Program-made: the position numbers and the translations under genes
Notes under the pieces: generated by a model
Databases searched by the model: none
Told to the model about the DNA's origin: nothing
What the model saw: the letters and a program-made list of their open reading frames with translations, nothing else
NCBI GenBank assembly: GCA_038528235.1
Contig: JBCBEX010000002.1
Location: forward strand, 1-64,000
Direction: 5' to 3'
DNA: 64,000 nucleotides
DNA from: JBCBEX01 sp038528235
GTDB taxonomy: Bacteria; Bacteroidota; Rhodothermia; Rhodothermales; Rubricoccaceae
Shown: one piece after another, positions 23,526 through 32,014 of the stretch
How the letters are laid out: each line of letters starts with the position of its first letter
Numbering within the stretch: the stretch's first letter is position 1

Positions 23526-26500
23526 ATGAGCGACACGTCCCTCCGCCTGCTCGACGCGATTCGCACCCGCTTGCGGGCGGCGCTCCGCCGCCAGACCGCC
23601 GCGGAGGTCGCCTTTGGGACGCTGGTGCTCGCGGGCGTGCTCGCGCTGCTGCTGCTCGCCGGCACAGGCGCTGAGGCTGTGTGGTGGCTCGGCAGCGGAC
23701 TGCGCGGGCTGTGGCTCGCGCTGTTTGTGGTCGCTGCGCTCGTCGTGCTGGGCTATTTCGTGGCGTGGCCGCTGCTGCGGCTCTATGGCGTGCTGCCGGG
23801 CCGCGACGAGCGTACGGCCGCCGCCGCCGCCGGTCAGCGCTTCCCGGAGATCGGCGACCGGCTCTCGGCGCTGCTCGACCTCGCCGACGGGCGCCGCTCG
23901 GACGCGCCGACGCCGCTCGTAGACCGCGCCGTGACGGCACTCGGCACAGAGGTCGAGCCGATCCCGTTCGAGCGCATCGAGGACACCCAACCTGTGCGCC
24001 GCGCCGCGCCGTTCGCCGCCGTGCCCGTGCTCGGTGTGCTCGCGTTCCTGCTGCTCGCGCCAACGGCGTTCACGGGGGCCACCTACCGTCTCTTCAACCC
24101 GACGGCTGCCTTCGACCGCCCCGCGCCGTTCCGCCTCGACGTGACGCCCGGCGACGTCGAGCTCGTGCGCGGCGACAGCCTCACGGTCGCCGCACTGCCC
24201 GTCGGCACCGGCTTCCCCGCGACCGCCACGCTCGTGCTGACGCGCCCCGGCGAGACGCGCGCCGAGCCGGTCCGCGTCGCCCTCGGCCCCGACGGCGCGT
24301 TCAGCCACACGCTCCGCAACCTGCGCTCGACCGTCACCTACCGCGTCGAGACGGCGGGTGTGACCTCGCCCGAGTACACGGCGACCGTTGTGGCGCGCCC
24401 GCTCGTGCGCGGCCTTCGCGTGACGCTCCGCCCACCAGCCTACACCGGCCTGCCCGCCCAGCGCCTCGCTCCTGGCATCGGCGACGTAACCGCGCTCCCG
24501 GGCACCCGCGTCGAAGTGGCCGTGCGGCTCGGCGACGAGCCCGTAGCCGACGCTGCGCTCGTCTTGGAAGACTTCGAGGGCACGCCGACCGACAGCGCGG
24601 CGCTGGCCCCCGACGGCGTGGAGGCGACGGGCGCGTTCGGGCTGCGGCGGCCCGGCTCCTACCGCGTCCACCTCGAAAACGCCGACGGCTTCGCCAACGC
24701 CGACCCGGTTCGCTACCGCCTCGACCTGCTCCGCGACGAGCCGCCCGAGATCACGCTTCAGGGCCCCGGCGACGTCGACCTCGCAGACCGTCTCCAGGTG
24801 CCCGTCCAGGTGCGCGTCACCGACGACTTCGGCTTCCGCAGCCTGCGCCTCCACTGGCGGCTGACGGAGAGCCGCTACGGCCAGCCCACCGAGACGTTCG
24901 AGGCCGTCGACCTCTCCATCGACGCGCGCACGCTCGACCAGCAGGTGCTCTACGACTGGCTCCTCTCGCCCACCACCGGCCTCGACCTCACGCCGGGCGA
25001 CGCCATCGCCTACTACCTCGAAGTCCGCGACAACGACACCGTCAACGGCCCGAAGACCGCGCGCACGGGCACGTTCACGCTGCGCCTGCCCAGCCTCGCC
25101 GAGCGCTTCGAAGAACTCGACCGCGCCCAGGAGGAAGCGGAGGAGACGATGGAAGAGATGCGCGACGAGGCCGACGACGCCCGCCGCCGCTTCGAGGAAC
25201 TCCGCGACCAACTCCGCCGCGATCAGCAGCCCGACTACGAGGATCGCCGCCAACTCGAACGCCTCCAGAACCAGCAGCAGTCCCTCGACGAGCAAGCCGA
25301 GACGCTCTCCGAGCAGATGCAGGAGCTCCTCGACCAGATGCAGCAGGAGAACCTCGTCGACGAGGAGACGCAGCGGATGTACGAGGAGATGCAGCGCGTG
25401 ATCGACGAGATCCAGTCGCCCGAGTTGCAGGAGGCGCTGCAGCGGCTGCAGGAGTCGATGGAAAACATGGACCTCCCGCAGATGATGCAGGCGATGGAGG
25501 ACTTCGAGTTCAACGAGCAGCAGTTCCGCGAGCGCCTGGAGCGCGCGCTGGAGCTGTTCAAAAAGCTCGAAGTCTCACAGGAGCTCGACGAGGCCGCCCG
25601 CCGCGCCGAGGAGCTAGCGAAGACGCAGGAGGCACTGCAGGAGCAGACCGAAGCGCTGGAGGACGACGCACCAGAGGAGAGCGAGTCGGAAGGCGACGAC
25701 TCGGAGCAGAGCGAGTCAGACGGTGGCGAATCCGAGTCGGGTGAGCAATCTGAATCGGGCGAGCAATCCGAGTCGGGTGAGCCGTCGGAGAACGGCGAGC
25801 AGTCCGAGTCGGGTGAGCAGCCGGAGTCAGGCGACAACGGACAGCAAAACAAGACTCCCGAGCAGTTGGCCGAGGAGCAAGAGCGCGCCGCCCAGGAAAT
25901 GGAAGCCCTCGAAGAACTGCTCCGCGAGGTCCAGGAGAAGATGCAGGAACTCCGCGACGAGGGTCCGGCGCAGGAGATGCAGCAGATGCGCGAGCAGTTG
26001 CAGCAGCAGCAGCTTCCCCAGCAGATGCAGCAGAACAGCCAGCAGCTTCAGCAGCAGCAGCTCCAGGACGCGCAGCAGGGCCAGCAGCAGATGCAGCAGC
26101 AGCTTCAGCAGCTCCGCCAGCAGCTTCAGCAGATGAGCCAGCAGATGCAGGGCGAGCAGCAGCAGATCAACATCGCCGCGCTGCGCCGCGCGCTCGACGA
26201 CGTGCTCACGCTGAGCGAGGAGCAGGAAGGCCTCGGCCTCGACGCGCGGACGCTTGCCCGCGATAGCCCCGCGCTCCGCCCGATGGCGCAGCAGCAGGTC
26301 GGCCTCGCCGACGGCCTCGCGACGGTCGCCGACAGCCTCAACACGCTCGCCCGCGAGGTCCCGCAGATGACGCGCGAGGTGCAGGAGCACACGGGCGGCG
26401 CGCTCCGCGAAATGGGCCTCGCCACCGAACAACTCGCCGAGCGCCGAGCGCCGCAGGCCGCAGGGCACCAACTGGCGTCCATGACGCACCTCAACGACCT

Positions 26501-27134
26501 CGCCCTGCTGCTCTCCGAGTTGCTCGACCAGATGATGAACAATCCGTCCGGCGGCGGCGGCGGCGGCATGTCGATGCAGCAAATGATGCAGCAACTCCAG
26601 CAGGGCCAGCAGCAGATGGGCGACCAGATCCAGCAGATGCTCAACGACATGGCCGGGCAGCGCCTCTCGGGCGATCAGCGGCAGCGCCTCGAACAGATGG
26701 CCCGCCAGCAGCAACAGCTTCGCGACCAACTCCAGCAGCTCATGGAGCAAGGCATGGAGGACGGTACGCTCGACGCGCAGCTTCAGAGCCAGCTTCAGCG
26801 GATCGCCGAGCAGATGGAAGAGGCTGCCCGCGAACTGCAGTCGGGGCGCGTCACCCGCCGCACCGAACAACGCCAGCAGCAAATCCTGGAGCGCCTCCTC
26901 CAAGCCGAGGAGTCGATCAACCAGCGCGGCAAGAAGCAGGAGCGCGAAGGACGGTCCGGCGACGAGTACTCGAACCCGGAGCCGCCGCCCCTTCCCCCGC
27001 GCGACGCCGACGCCGACCGCCTCCGGCGCGACCTCATCCGCGCCCTCGAATCGGGCTACGCGCCGGACTACCAGGACCTCATCAAGCGCTACTTCGAGCA
27101 ACTGCAGGAACGCGCGCAGCCGGGCGGCGAGTAG
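23526..27134 (+). CDS. DUF4175 membrane protein with long coiled coils and Gln-rich repeats
   Basis: 1202 aa from ATG 23526 (MSDTSLRLLD). Two hydrophobic helices (about 28-46 and 62-82) and a third near 160-180 anchor it. A periplasmic-type beta-rich region follows, with Ig-like strands such as RVTLRPPAYTGLP. From about residue 520 the protein becomes coiled coil, with an acidic Ser/Glu/Gly repeat (25735-25835, units of ESGEQS) and a Gln/Met-rich stretch around 820-905 and again near 1015-1080. DUF4175 proteins are large membrane proteins of unknown function, common in Bacteroidota. The extreme composition suggests an extended rod or scaffold. The start gives the usual N-terminal helix layout. 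Confidence 0.85.
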   Translation: MSDTSLRLLDAIRTRLRAALRRQTAAEVAFGTLVLAGVLALLLLAGTGAEAVWWLGSGLRGLWLALFVVAALVVLGYFVAWPLLRLYGVLPGRDERTAAAAAGQRFPEIGDRLSALLDLADGRRSDAPTPLVDRAVTALGTEVEPIPFERIEDTQPVRRAAPFAAVPVLGVLAFLLLAPTAFTGATYRLFNPTAAFDRPAPFRLDVTPGDVELVRGDSLTVAALPVGTGFPATATLVLTRPGETRAEPVRVALGPDGAFSHTLRNLRSTVTYRVETAGVTSPEYTATVVARPLVRGLRVTLRPPAYTGLPAQRLAPGIGDVTALPGTRVEVAVRLGDEPVADAALVLEDFEGTPTDSAALAPDGVEATGAFGLRRPGSYRVHLENADGFANADPVRYRLDLLRDEPPEITLQGPGDVDLADRLQVPVQVRVTDDFGFRSLRLHWRLTESRYGQPTETFEAVDLSIDARTLDQQVLYDWLLSPTTGLDLTPGDAIAYYLEVRDNDTVNGPKTARTGTFTLRLPSLAERFEELDRAQEEAEETMEEMRDEADDARRRFEELRDQLRRDQQPDYEDRRQLERLQNQQQSLDEQAETLSEQMQELLDQMQQENLVDEETQRMYEEMQRVIDEIQSPELQEALQRLQESMENMDLPQMMQAMEDFEFNEQQFRERLERALELFKKLEVSQELDEAARRAEELAKTQEALQEQTEALEDDAPEESESEGDDSEQSESDGGESESGEQSESGEQSESGEPSENGEQSESGEQPESGDNGQQNKTPEQLAEEQERAAQEMEALEELLREVQEKMQELRDEGPAQEMQQMREQLQQQQLPQQMQQNSQQLQQQQLQDAQQGQQQMQQQLQQLRQQLQQMSQQMQGEQQQINIAALRRALDDVLTLSEEQEGLGLDARTLARDSPALRPMAQQQVGLADGLATVADSLNTLAREVPQMTREVQEHTGGALREMGLATEQLAERRAPQAAGHQLASMTHLNDLALLLSELLDQMMNNPSGGGGGGMSMQQMMQQLQQGQQQMGDQIQQMLNDMAGQRLSGDQRQRLEQMARQQQQLRDQLQQLMEQGMEDGTLDAQLQSQLQRIAEQMEEAARELQSGRVTRRTEQRQQQILERLLQAEESINQRGKKQEREGRSGDEYSNPEPPPLPPRDADADRLRRDLIRALESGYAPDYQDLIKRYFEQLQERAQPGGE

Positions 27135-27228
27135 GCGGCTCATAATCGTGGGATTACATGGCGCGGTTGGGGAAATCGCGTGTGGTGGGTAAACTGCGCT
27201 TTGCTCCTGCCCATGCACCCCGCTTCTC

Positions 27229-28374
27229 ATGCGCCTCTCACTCCTGCTGCTCCTCGTCGTCTGGGGGACCGCCCCTGCCTTTGCCCAGGCGAACCTCTCC
27301 GGTGTCGTCATCAACGAGATCCTCGCCGACCCGAATTCGGCGTCCGACAACTTCGACACCGACGGCGACGGCACCGCCGAGTCGAACGACGAGTTCGTTG
27401 AACTCTACAACAACGGCTCGAGCGCCGTGGACATCTCGAGTTGGGAGCTCTACGACGGTGCCGGATTCCGTCACGCGTTCACCGCCAGCACCGTGCTCAA
27501 CCCTGGCGACTTCATCGTCGTGGTGGGAGCCTGGGACCCTGGCACGCCGCCTGCTGGCATCGTTGCAGCAAGTAACGGCTCGCTCGGCCTCTCCAACGGC
27601 GGCGACTCGATCTTCCTCTACAACCCGTCGAGCGGCGAGTACATCGTCGCGCGCTACAACGGCAGCACGTCGGCCTTCCCTGGCCCAGTCGCCACCCTAG
27701 TCGGCGAGACGGACTTCGGCAGCGACACTGACGGACAGTCGCTGCAGCGCGCCCCGGACGGCTCCGCGACCATCGTGAGTTCGACCCCCAACCCCGGCGG
27801 CCTCAACATCCCCGTCGAGTTGATCGCCTTCGACGTGACGCTCGACGGCACGGCCGCGCGCCTAGCCTGGGCGACGGCGTCGGAGACGAACAACGCGGGC
27901 TTCGAGGTGCAGGTGCGCGGCCCGCAGGCCGACGCGTTCGGGCCGCTCGGCTTCGTGGAAGGCCGCGGCACCACGACGGAGGCCCAGTCCTATGCCTTTC
28001 GCACCGACGCGCTCGCGCCGGGCACCTACACGTTCCGCCTGAAGCAACTCGACTTCGACGGCGCGTTCGAGTACAGCCCGGAAGTCGAGGCCACGGTTAC
28101 CCTCACGGAAACCTTCGCGCTCTCGGACACGCACCCGAACCCGTTCTCCGACACAGCGCGGCTCTCGCTGAGCGTCCAGCAGCCGCAGCACGTCGTGGTG
28201 GCGGTCTACGACGCTCTCGGCCGCACCGTGGCCACGCTCCACGACGGCCCGCTCGCGCCCGAGACGACGGCTACTGTGACGCTCGACGGCCGCGCACTCG
28301 CCAGCGGCCTCTACGTCATTCGCGTCGTCGGCGAGACGTTCGCCACCACGCGCCGCGTCACGCTGGTTCGATAG
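27229..28374 (+). CDS. secreted lamin-tail-domain protein with T9SS sorting domain
   Basis: 381 aa. Signal peptide 1-20 (cleavage near AFAQ). A lamin-tail domain covers about 23-140 (VVINEILADPN, EFVELYNNGSSAVDISSWEL), followed by a fibronectin-like segment near 190-290 (WATASETNNAGFEVQ). The last ~80 residues from THPNPFSDTARLSL to the end (GLYVIRVVGETFATTRRVTLVR region) are a type A T9SS sorting domain: PNPF, three strands and a basic end. It should be exported through the type IX system and attached or released at the surface by PorU, encoded at 32015. The passenger function is unknown. Confidence 0.88.
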   Translation: MRLSLLLLLVVWGTAPAFAQANLSGVVINEILADPNSASDNFDTDGDGTAESNDEFVELYNNGSSAVDISSWELYDGAGFRHAFTASTVLNPGDFIVVVGAWDPGTPPAGIVAASNGSLGLSNGGDSIFLYNPSSGEYIVARYNGSTSAFPGPVATLVGETDFGSDTDGQSLQRAPDGSATIVSSTPNPGGLNIPVELIAFDVTLDGTAARLAWATASETNNAGFEVQVRGPQADAFGPLGFVEGRGTTTEAQSYAFRTDALAPGTYTFRLKQLDFDGAFEYSPEVEATVTLTETFALSDTHPNPFSDTARLSLSVQQPQHVVVAVYDALGRTVATLHDGPLAPETTATVTLDGRALASGLYVIRVVGETFATTRRVTLVR

Positions 28375-28395
28375 GGAGCCACAGAGCCAACGCCG

Positions 28396-28428
28396 CCGCC
28401 TGGGTCAACGCCTCAGTTGCCCAGGCGG
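28396..28428. terminator. hairpin between convergent genes
   Basis: CCGCCTGGG (28396-28404) and CCCAGGCGG (28420-28428) form a perfect 9-bp stem across 15 nt, in the 38-bp space between two convergent genes and overlapping the 3' end of the lipoprotein gene. It could terminate both strands, but neither side has a T-run. Confidence 0.4.
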
Positions 28429-28910
28429 ATGTCGCCGTACGTCAAGACCTCGCCCCCCGCGAGAATGCGAAGGCGGTAGGTCGCCCCTGGCGGGAACGTA
28501 CGCGTGACGCCGCCGACTGACCGGCGGGGATCGAAGTCCACGAAGAACTGCGCGCCGCCATCGTACTCGACCGTGTCGAGGAAGATGGTTTCGTCCGGCT
28601 CTCGGTCGTCGCCATCGCCGTCGAAGTCAAACGACGTGGTCAAGATGATCGCGCCGGGGAAGGCACTCGGCTCCTGCACCCGGAGCGTAAAGGCGACCAC
28701 CTCGCCGCTGGGCACAGGGTTGGGCGACGGCGTTTCGAGGAAGAACGCGGCCGTGGCAAAGAAGGGCGCGATCTGCCAATCGTCGTTGTCGAGGCCGTTG
28801 GGCGGCAGGAAGGCCTGCGCGGAGAAGTCACGCTGCGCCTCCACCGAGTCGCACGCTGGCGCGGTCACGAGGAGGCCACAAAGGAGAACGCCGACGAGAA
28901 GACGGAGCAT
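28413..28910 (-). CDS. hypothetical lipoprotein
   Basis: 165 aa with a lipoprotein signal: hydrophobic LLVGVLLCGLLVTAPAC, lipidated Cys at about 20. The mature part contains an acidic DFDGDGDDREPDE stretch that resembles a calcium-binding loop, and a C-terminal strand-rich part (TFPPGATYRLRILAGG). No family recognised. It converges on the lamin-tail gene. Confidence 0.7.
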   Translation of the reverse strand: MLRLLVGVLLCGLLVTAPACDSVEAQRDFSAQAFLPPNGLDNDDWQIAPFFATAAFFLETPSPNPVPSGEVVAFTLRVQEPSAFPGAIILTTSFDFDGDGDDREPDETIFLDTVEYDGGAQFFVDFDPRRSVGGVTRTFPPGATYRLRILAGGEVLTYGDIRLGN

Positions 28911-28987
28911 GCAAATCGAAACGGTGGGCGGTGCTGAGCGTTGCGCTACAACCCTGCCCGCTGCTCCGGTTCCCTCGTCCTCGGTTT

Positions 28988-29800
28988 ATGCCTCCTGCCT
29001 CCCCCGCCCAGCCTCCGCGCTACGCCGCCAGCGACCTGCGCGTGGACCTCGCCGGACGACGGGTGCTGGACGGCCTGTCCTTCCGCATCGAGCCGGGCAC
29101 GGTGACGGCGCTCGTAGGGCCGAACGGGAGCGGAAAGACGACGCTGCTGCGGACGCTCGCCGGCCTCCTCCCCTACGACGGCGCCCTCGCGCTCGACGGG
29201 ACGCCGCTTCGCACGTGGGCTGACCGCGACCGGGCACAGACGCTCGCCTACGTGCGGCAGCGCTCGTCGCTCGCGTTCGACCTCACCGTGCGCGAGTTCG
29301 TTGCCCTCGGCCGAATGCCGCACCGCAGCTGGCTGGCGGGCCCGTCGGCCGCCGACCACGCCGCCGTGGCCGACGCGCTCACCACGACGCAGCTCACCGA
29401 CCTGGCAGAGCGCTCGGCCCGCACGCTCTCGGGCGGCGAGCACCGGCGGCTCCTCCTCGCCCAGGCGCTCGCGCAGGACACGCCCACGCTCCTCCTCGAC
29501 GAACCCACGGCCCACCTCGACCTCCGGCACCAACTCGACCTCGCCGCGCTGTTGCAGCGACTCCACGCAGACGGGCGGACGCTCGTGGTAGCCCTCCATG
29601 AACTCGACCTCGCCGCGCGGCTCGCCGACCAGGTCCTCCTGCTGCACAGGGGTCGGCTCGTCGCCGCAGGCACGCCAGCCGACGTCCTCACGCCTGCTCA
29701 TATCGCCGAGGTCTTCGGCGTCACCGCGACCGTCACGCCGTCGGCCGACGGGCTCGACTTCCGCTACGATCTCGATTCCAGTCTCCTCAACGCAGGCTGA
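28988..29800 (+). CDS. ABC transporter ATP-binding protein, iron-siderophore/B12 type
   Basis: 270 aa from ATG 28988 (MPPASPAQ). Walker A GPNGSGKTT at 44-52, signature LSGGEHRR, Walker B LLLDEPTAHLD and the switch histidine in ALHELDLA are all intact, so it should hydrolyse ATP. The order of residues after Walker B and the short helical domain match the FecE/BtuD family that powers uptake of ferric siderophores, heme or cobalamin. No permease or binding-protein gene is adjacent. The next gene, 86 bp on, is a corrinoid adenosyltransferase, which favours B12 as the substrate (inference). Confidence 0.88.
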   Translation: MPPASPAQPPRYAASDLRVDLAGRRVLDGLSFRIEPGTVTALVGPNGSGKTTLLRTLAGLLPYDGALALDGTPLRTWADRDRAQTLAYVRQRSSLAFDLTVREFVALGRMPHRSWLAGPSAADHAAVADALTTTQLTDLAERSARTLSGGEHRRLLLAQALAQDTPTLLLDEPTAHLDLRHQLDLAALLQRLHADGRTLVVALHELDLAARLADQVLLLHRGRLVAAGTPADVLTPAHIAEVFGVTATVTPSADGLDFRYDLDSSLLNAG

Positions 29801-29886
29801 CCCGTTTCCGGGCGCTTGTGGCACCCGCCCGTGACTGCCGCGTACGCCTAGCCACTTCTCACATCGCCCCTCTCCTTTTCACCTCC

Positions 29887-30492
29887 ATGAAAGTCTACAC
29901 CCGCACTGGCGACGACGGTACCACCGCCCTCTTCGGCGGCGAGCGCGTCGCCAAAACCCACCCGCGCATCGACGCCTACGGCACCGTGGACGAGACCAAC
30001 GCCTGCCTCGGCCTCGCCCGCGCCCACCTCAAGTCGATGGTGTCGCTCGGCTCAACGATCTACCAAGGCGACGGCTTCTCCGAGGCGGACTTCGCGCACG
30101 CCGACAGCCTTCTCGACCGCGTCCAGCACGACCTGTTCGTCCTCGGCGGCGACCTCGCTTCGCCGCACGACACCAAGTATCCGGTCCCGCGCATGACGCT
30201 GGACCATACCGCTGCGCTCGAAGCCGAGATCGACCGGCTCGACGAAGACCTGCCCCCGCTCAAGCACTTCATCCTGCCGGGCGGGAGTGCCGCCGCCGCC
30301 GCGCTGCACGTTGCACGGACCACGTGCCGCCGCGCCGAGCGCCTGACCGTAGACCTCGCCCACCTGGAGCCCATCGCAGAGGCCTGCCCGCGCTACCTCA
30401 ACCGGCTCTCCGACCTCCTCTTTACGCTCGCCCGCTGGGTTAACCACCGCGCAGGCATCGCGGAGCCCATCTGGGCCCCCGTTGAACGCTGA
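29887..30492 (+). CDS. cob(I)alamin adenosyltransferase, PduO type
   Basis: 201 aa from ATG 29887. It transfers the adenosyl group of ATP to cob(I)alamin, making coenzyme B12. The ATP-binding start TRTGDDGTTALFGGERVAK and the later DAYGTVDETNA, LFVLGGDLA and RTTCRRAERLTVDLA blocks are diagnostic of the PduO/MMAB trimeric family, with the conserved Arg pair in CRRAER. The protein is complete. Context with the upstream ATPase suggests B12 salvage. Confidence 0.93.
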   Translation: MKVYTRTGDDGTTALFGGERVAKTHPRIDAYGTVDETNACLGLARAHLKSMVSLGSTIYQGDGFSEADFAHADSLLDRVQHDLFVLGGDLASPHDTKYPVPRMTLDHTAALEAEIDRLDEDLPPLKHFILPGGSAAAAALHVARTTCRRAERLTVDLAHLEPIAEACPRYLNRLSDLLFTLARWVNHRAGIAEPIWAPVER

Positions 30493-30536
30493 TCGCTGGC
30501 CGAGCGCTGACCTTCGCGCTTCGCTACACAACGAAC

Positions 30537-30565
30537 GCGGGCAGCCCCATCTCGGAGCCGCCCGC
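30537..30565 (-). terminator. probable terminator downstream of porV
   Basis: Read on the minus strand, GCGGGCGGCTCC pairs with GGGGCTGCCCGC (12 bp with two G-U pairs) across a GAGAT loop, 26 bp after the porV stop. Only a weak T-rich tail follows, so termination is likely but not certain. Confidence 0.6.
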
Positions 30566-30590
30566 GCGCGTTTCGGCTGGCTGTGCGCTG

Positions 30591-31793
30591 CTAGTTGAGC
30601 ACGTTGAGCAGCAGCGAGAAGCGGATGGTGTCGGAGAGCGGCGAGTTCTCCTCCACGGCGTAGATGTAGGACAGGTCGACGCCGATGATCTGGTAGCGGA
30701 TGCCTGCGCCGAAGGTGAGATACTCACGGTTGCCGTTGTACGGGTTCTCGTAGAAGTAACCGGCGCGGATCGCGAAGAGGTCGTCGTACCAGTACTCCAG
30801 GCCGAGGCCGATCGTGAGCTGCTCCAGCACGCCGAGTTCGCGGCACGACGTGTCGAGGTCGCAGCTGTACTCGTCGGCCTCGCTGACCGGGTTCTCGCCG
30901 GACTCGTTGTCGGTTGGGTTGAGGTCGACTGAGATCGGCTGCCAGGCGCTGAAGATCGAGGTCATGAACGACTTCGGCTGCCGCGTCGGGTTGCCGTTGT
31001 CGTCAACCGAGTCCTCGAAGTCGATGAGCGTCTTCGTAAAGTCGAGGGCGAGGCTGACGCGGTTGAAGTCGTCGAGGAAGGCCGTCATCGCGCCGCCGAA
31101 GCGGAGGTTGGTCGGGATCGGGTCGCGCTGCTCGCCGTCGACGTACTGGATGGTCGGCCCCATGTTGGCGAGGTTGAAGCCGAGGTTGGGCTCCATGACC
31201 ACGCTGCCGAGGTTGAAGCTAGGCGCACGCCACAGGCCGGAGAAGTCGAAGCCCACGGAGACGCCCGCGTTGGTCTGCTGACCGCCCACGAGGGTCGCGC
31301 CGTCGGTGAGGTTCGAGTAGATGAACCGCACCCCACCGCCGAGGGCAAAGTTCTCCGTGACGCGTCCGCCATAGGAGAGGCCCACGGCCAGTTCGCCTGC
31401 GGAGAAGACGCCGAGGTCCTCGTTGTTCTGGCCCCGGTACTCTTGCTCGCCGAGGTCCAGGTAGGTGATGTGCGCGCCGAAGGTGCCGATGCCGTCGATC
31501 GCGTACTTCCCGGAGAGGTAGTAGTAGTAGAGGTCGGCCTGAAGCGAGGGGAGCCACTGCGAGACCGTCATCGAGGCTTCGATGCCGTCCTGAAAGGCGA
31601 GGCCCGCCGGGTTCCAGAAGACCGCGCTGGCGTTGTCGGCCAGACCGACACCCGCGTTGCCCATCCCAGCCGCGCGGCTGTCCGGCTCGATCTGAAGGAA
31701 GACGACGGCGGCTCCACCCACCTGAGCATGGACCGGCAGCGCGAGCGCAACCAAGGCCGCCAGCGCGAGGCAGGAGCGAAGGAAACGAGACAT
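30591..31793 (-). CDS. porV: type IX secretion system outer-membrane protein PorV
   Basis: 400 aa from ATG 31793 (MSRFLRSCLAL); upstream residues in frame are non-coding. Signal peptide to about residue 21 (VHAQ). The mature start VFLQIEPDSRAAGMGNAGVGLADNASAVFWNPAGLA is the hallmark of the PorV/PorQ family, and the rest is a FadL-like beta-barrel ending LLLNVLN. PorV shuttles cargo from the translocon to the PorU/Z attachment complex. It follows porU (32015) on the same strand, the usual arrangement. A DxNxD-like acidic loop near 310-325 (NPTDNESGENPVSEADEYS) is a surface insertion. Confidence 0.92.
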   Translation of the reverse strand: MSRFLRSCLALAALVALALPVHAQVGGAAVVFLQIEPDSRAAGMGNAGVGLADNASAVFWNPAGLAFQDGIEASMTVSQWLPSLQADLYYYYLSGKYAIDGIGTFGAHITYLDLGEQEYRGQNNEDLGVFSAGELAVGLSYGGRVTENFALGGGVRFIYSNLTDGATLVGGQQTNAGVSVGFDFSGLWRAPSFNLGSVVMEPNLGFNLANMGPTIQYVDGEQRDPIPTNLRFGGAMTAFLDDFNRVSLALDFTKTLIDFEDSVDDNGNPTRQPKSFMTSIFSAWQPISVDLNPTDNESGENPVSEADEYSCDLDTSCRELGVLEQLTIGLGLEYWYDDLFAIRAGYFYENPYNGNREYLTFGAGIRYQIIGVDLSYIYAVEENSPLSDTIRFSLLLNVLN

Positions 31794-32014
31794 AGTTCGT
31801 TTGGTGTTGGAGAATGTCAACAATGCAGATGCCGTCGCAACGATCAAATAGGCGCGGGGAGGTAGGTGGACGTGAACTGGGAATAGAACGATAAACTAGC
31901 AAATCGCGGGCCGCAATGGTATCGCCTGCGCCCCACTGGGGGCGATGGCGCTGCGGCTCCTCGCACAAACTCTCTCCAGCGCCGGCTACTAGGCCAACGC
32001 CGTACCAGGTCAGA

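Noticed and set aside
23274..25295. Long open frame on the minus strand opposite DUF4175 (and similar ones at 43106-45001, 31916-33814, 56363-57685, 47103-48647)
   Set aside because: GC-rich codon use opens antisense frames. None has a family motif, and each lies opposite a gene with clear domains.
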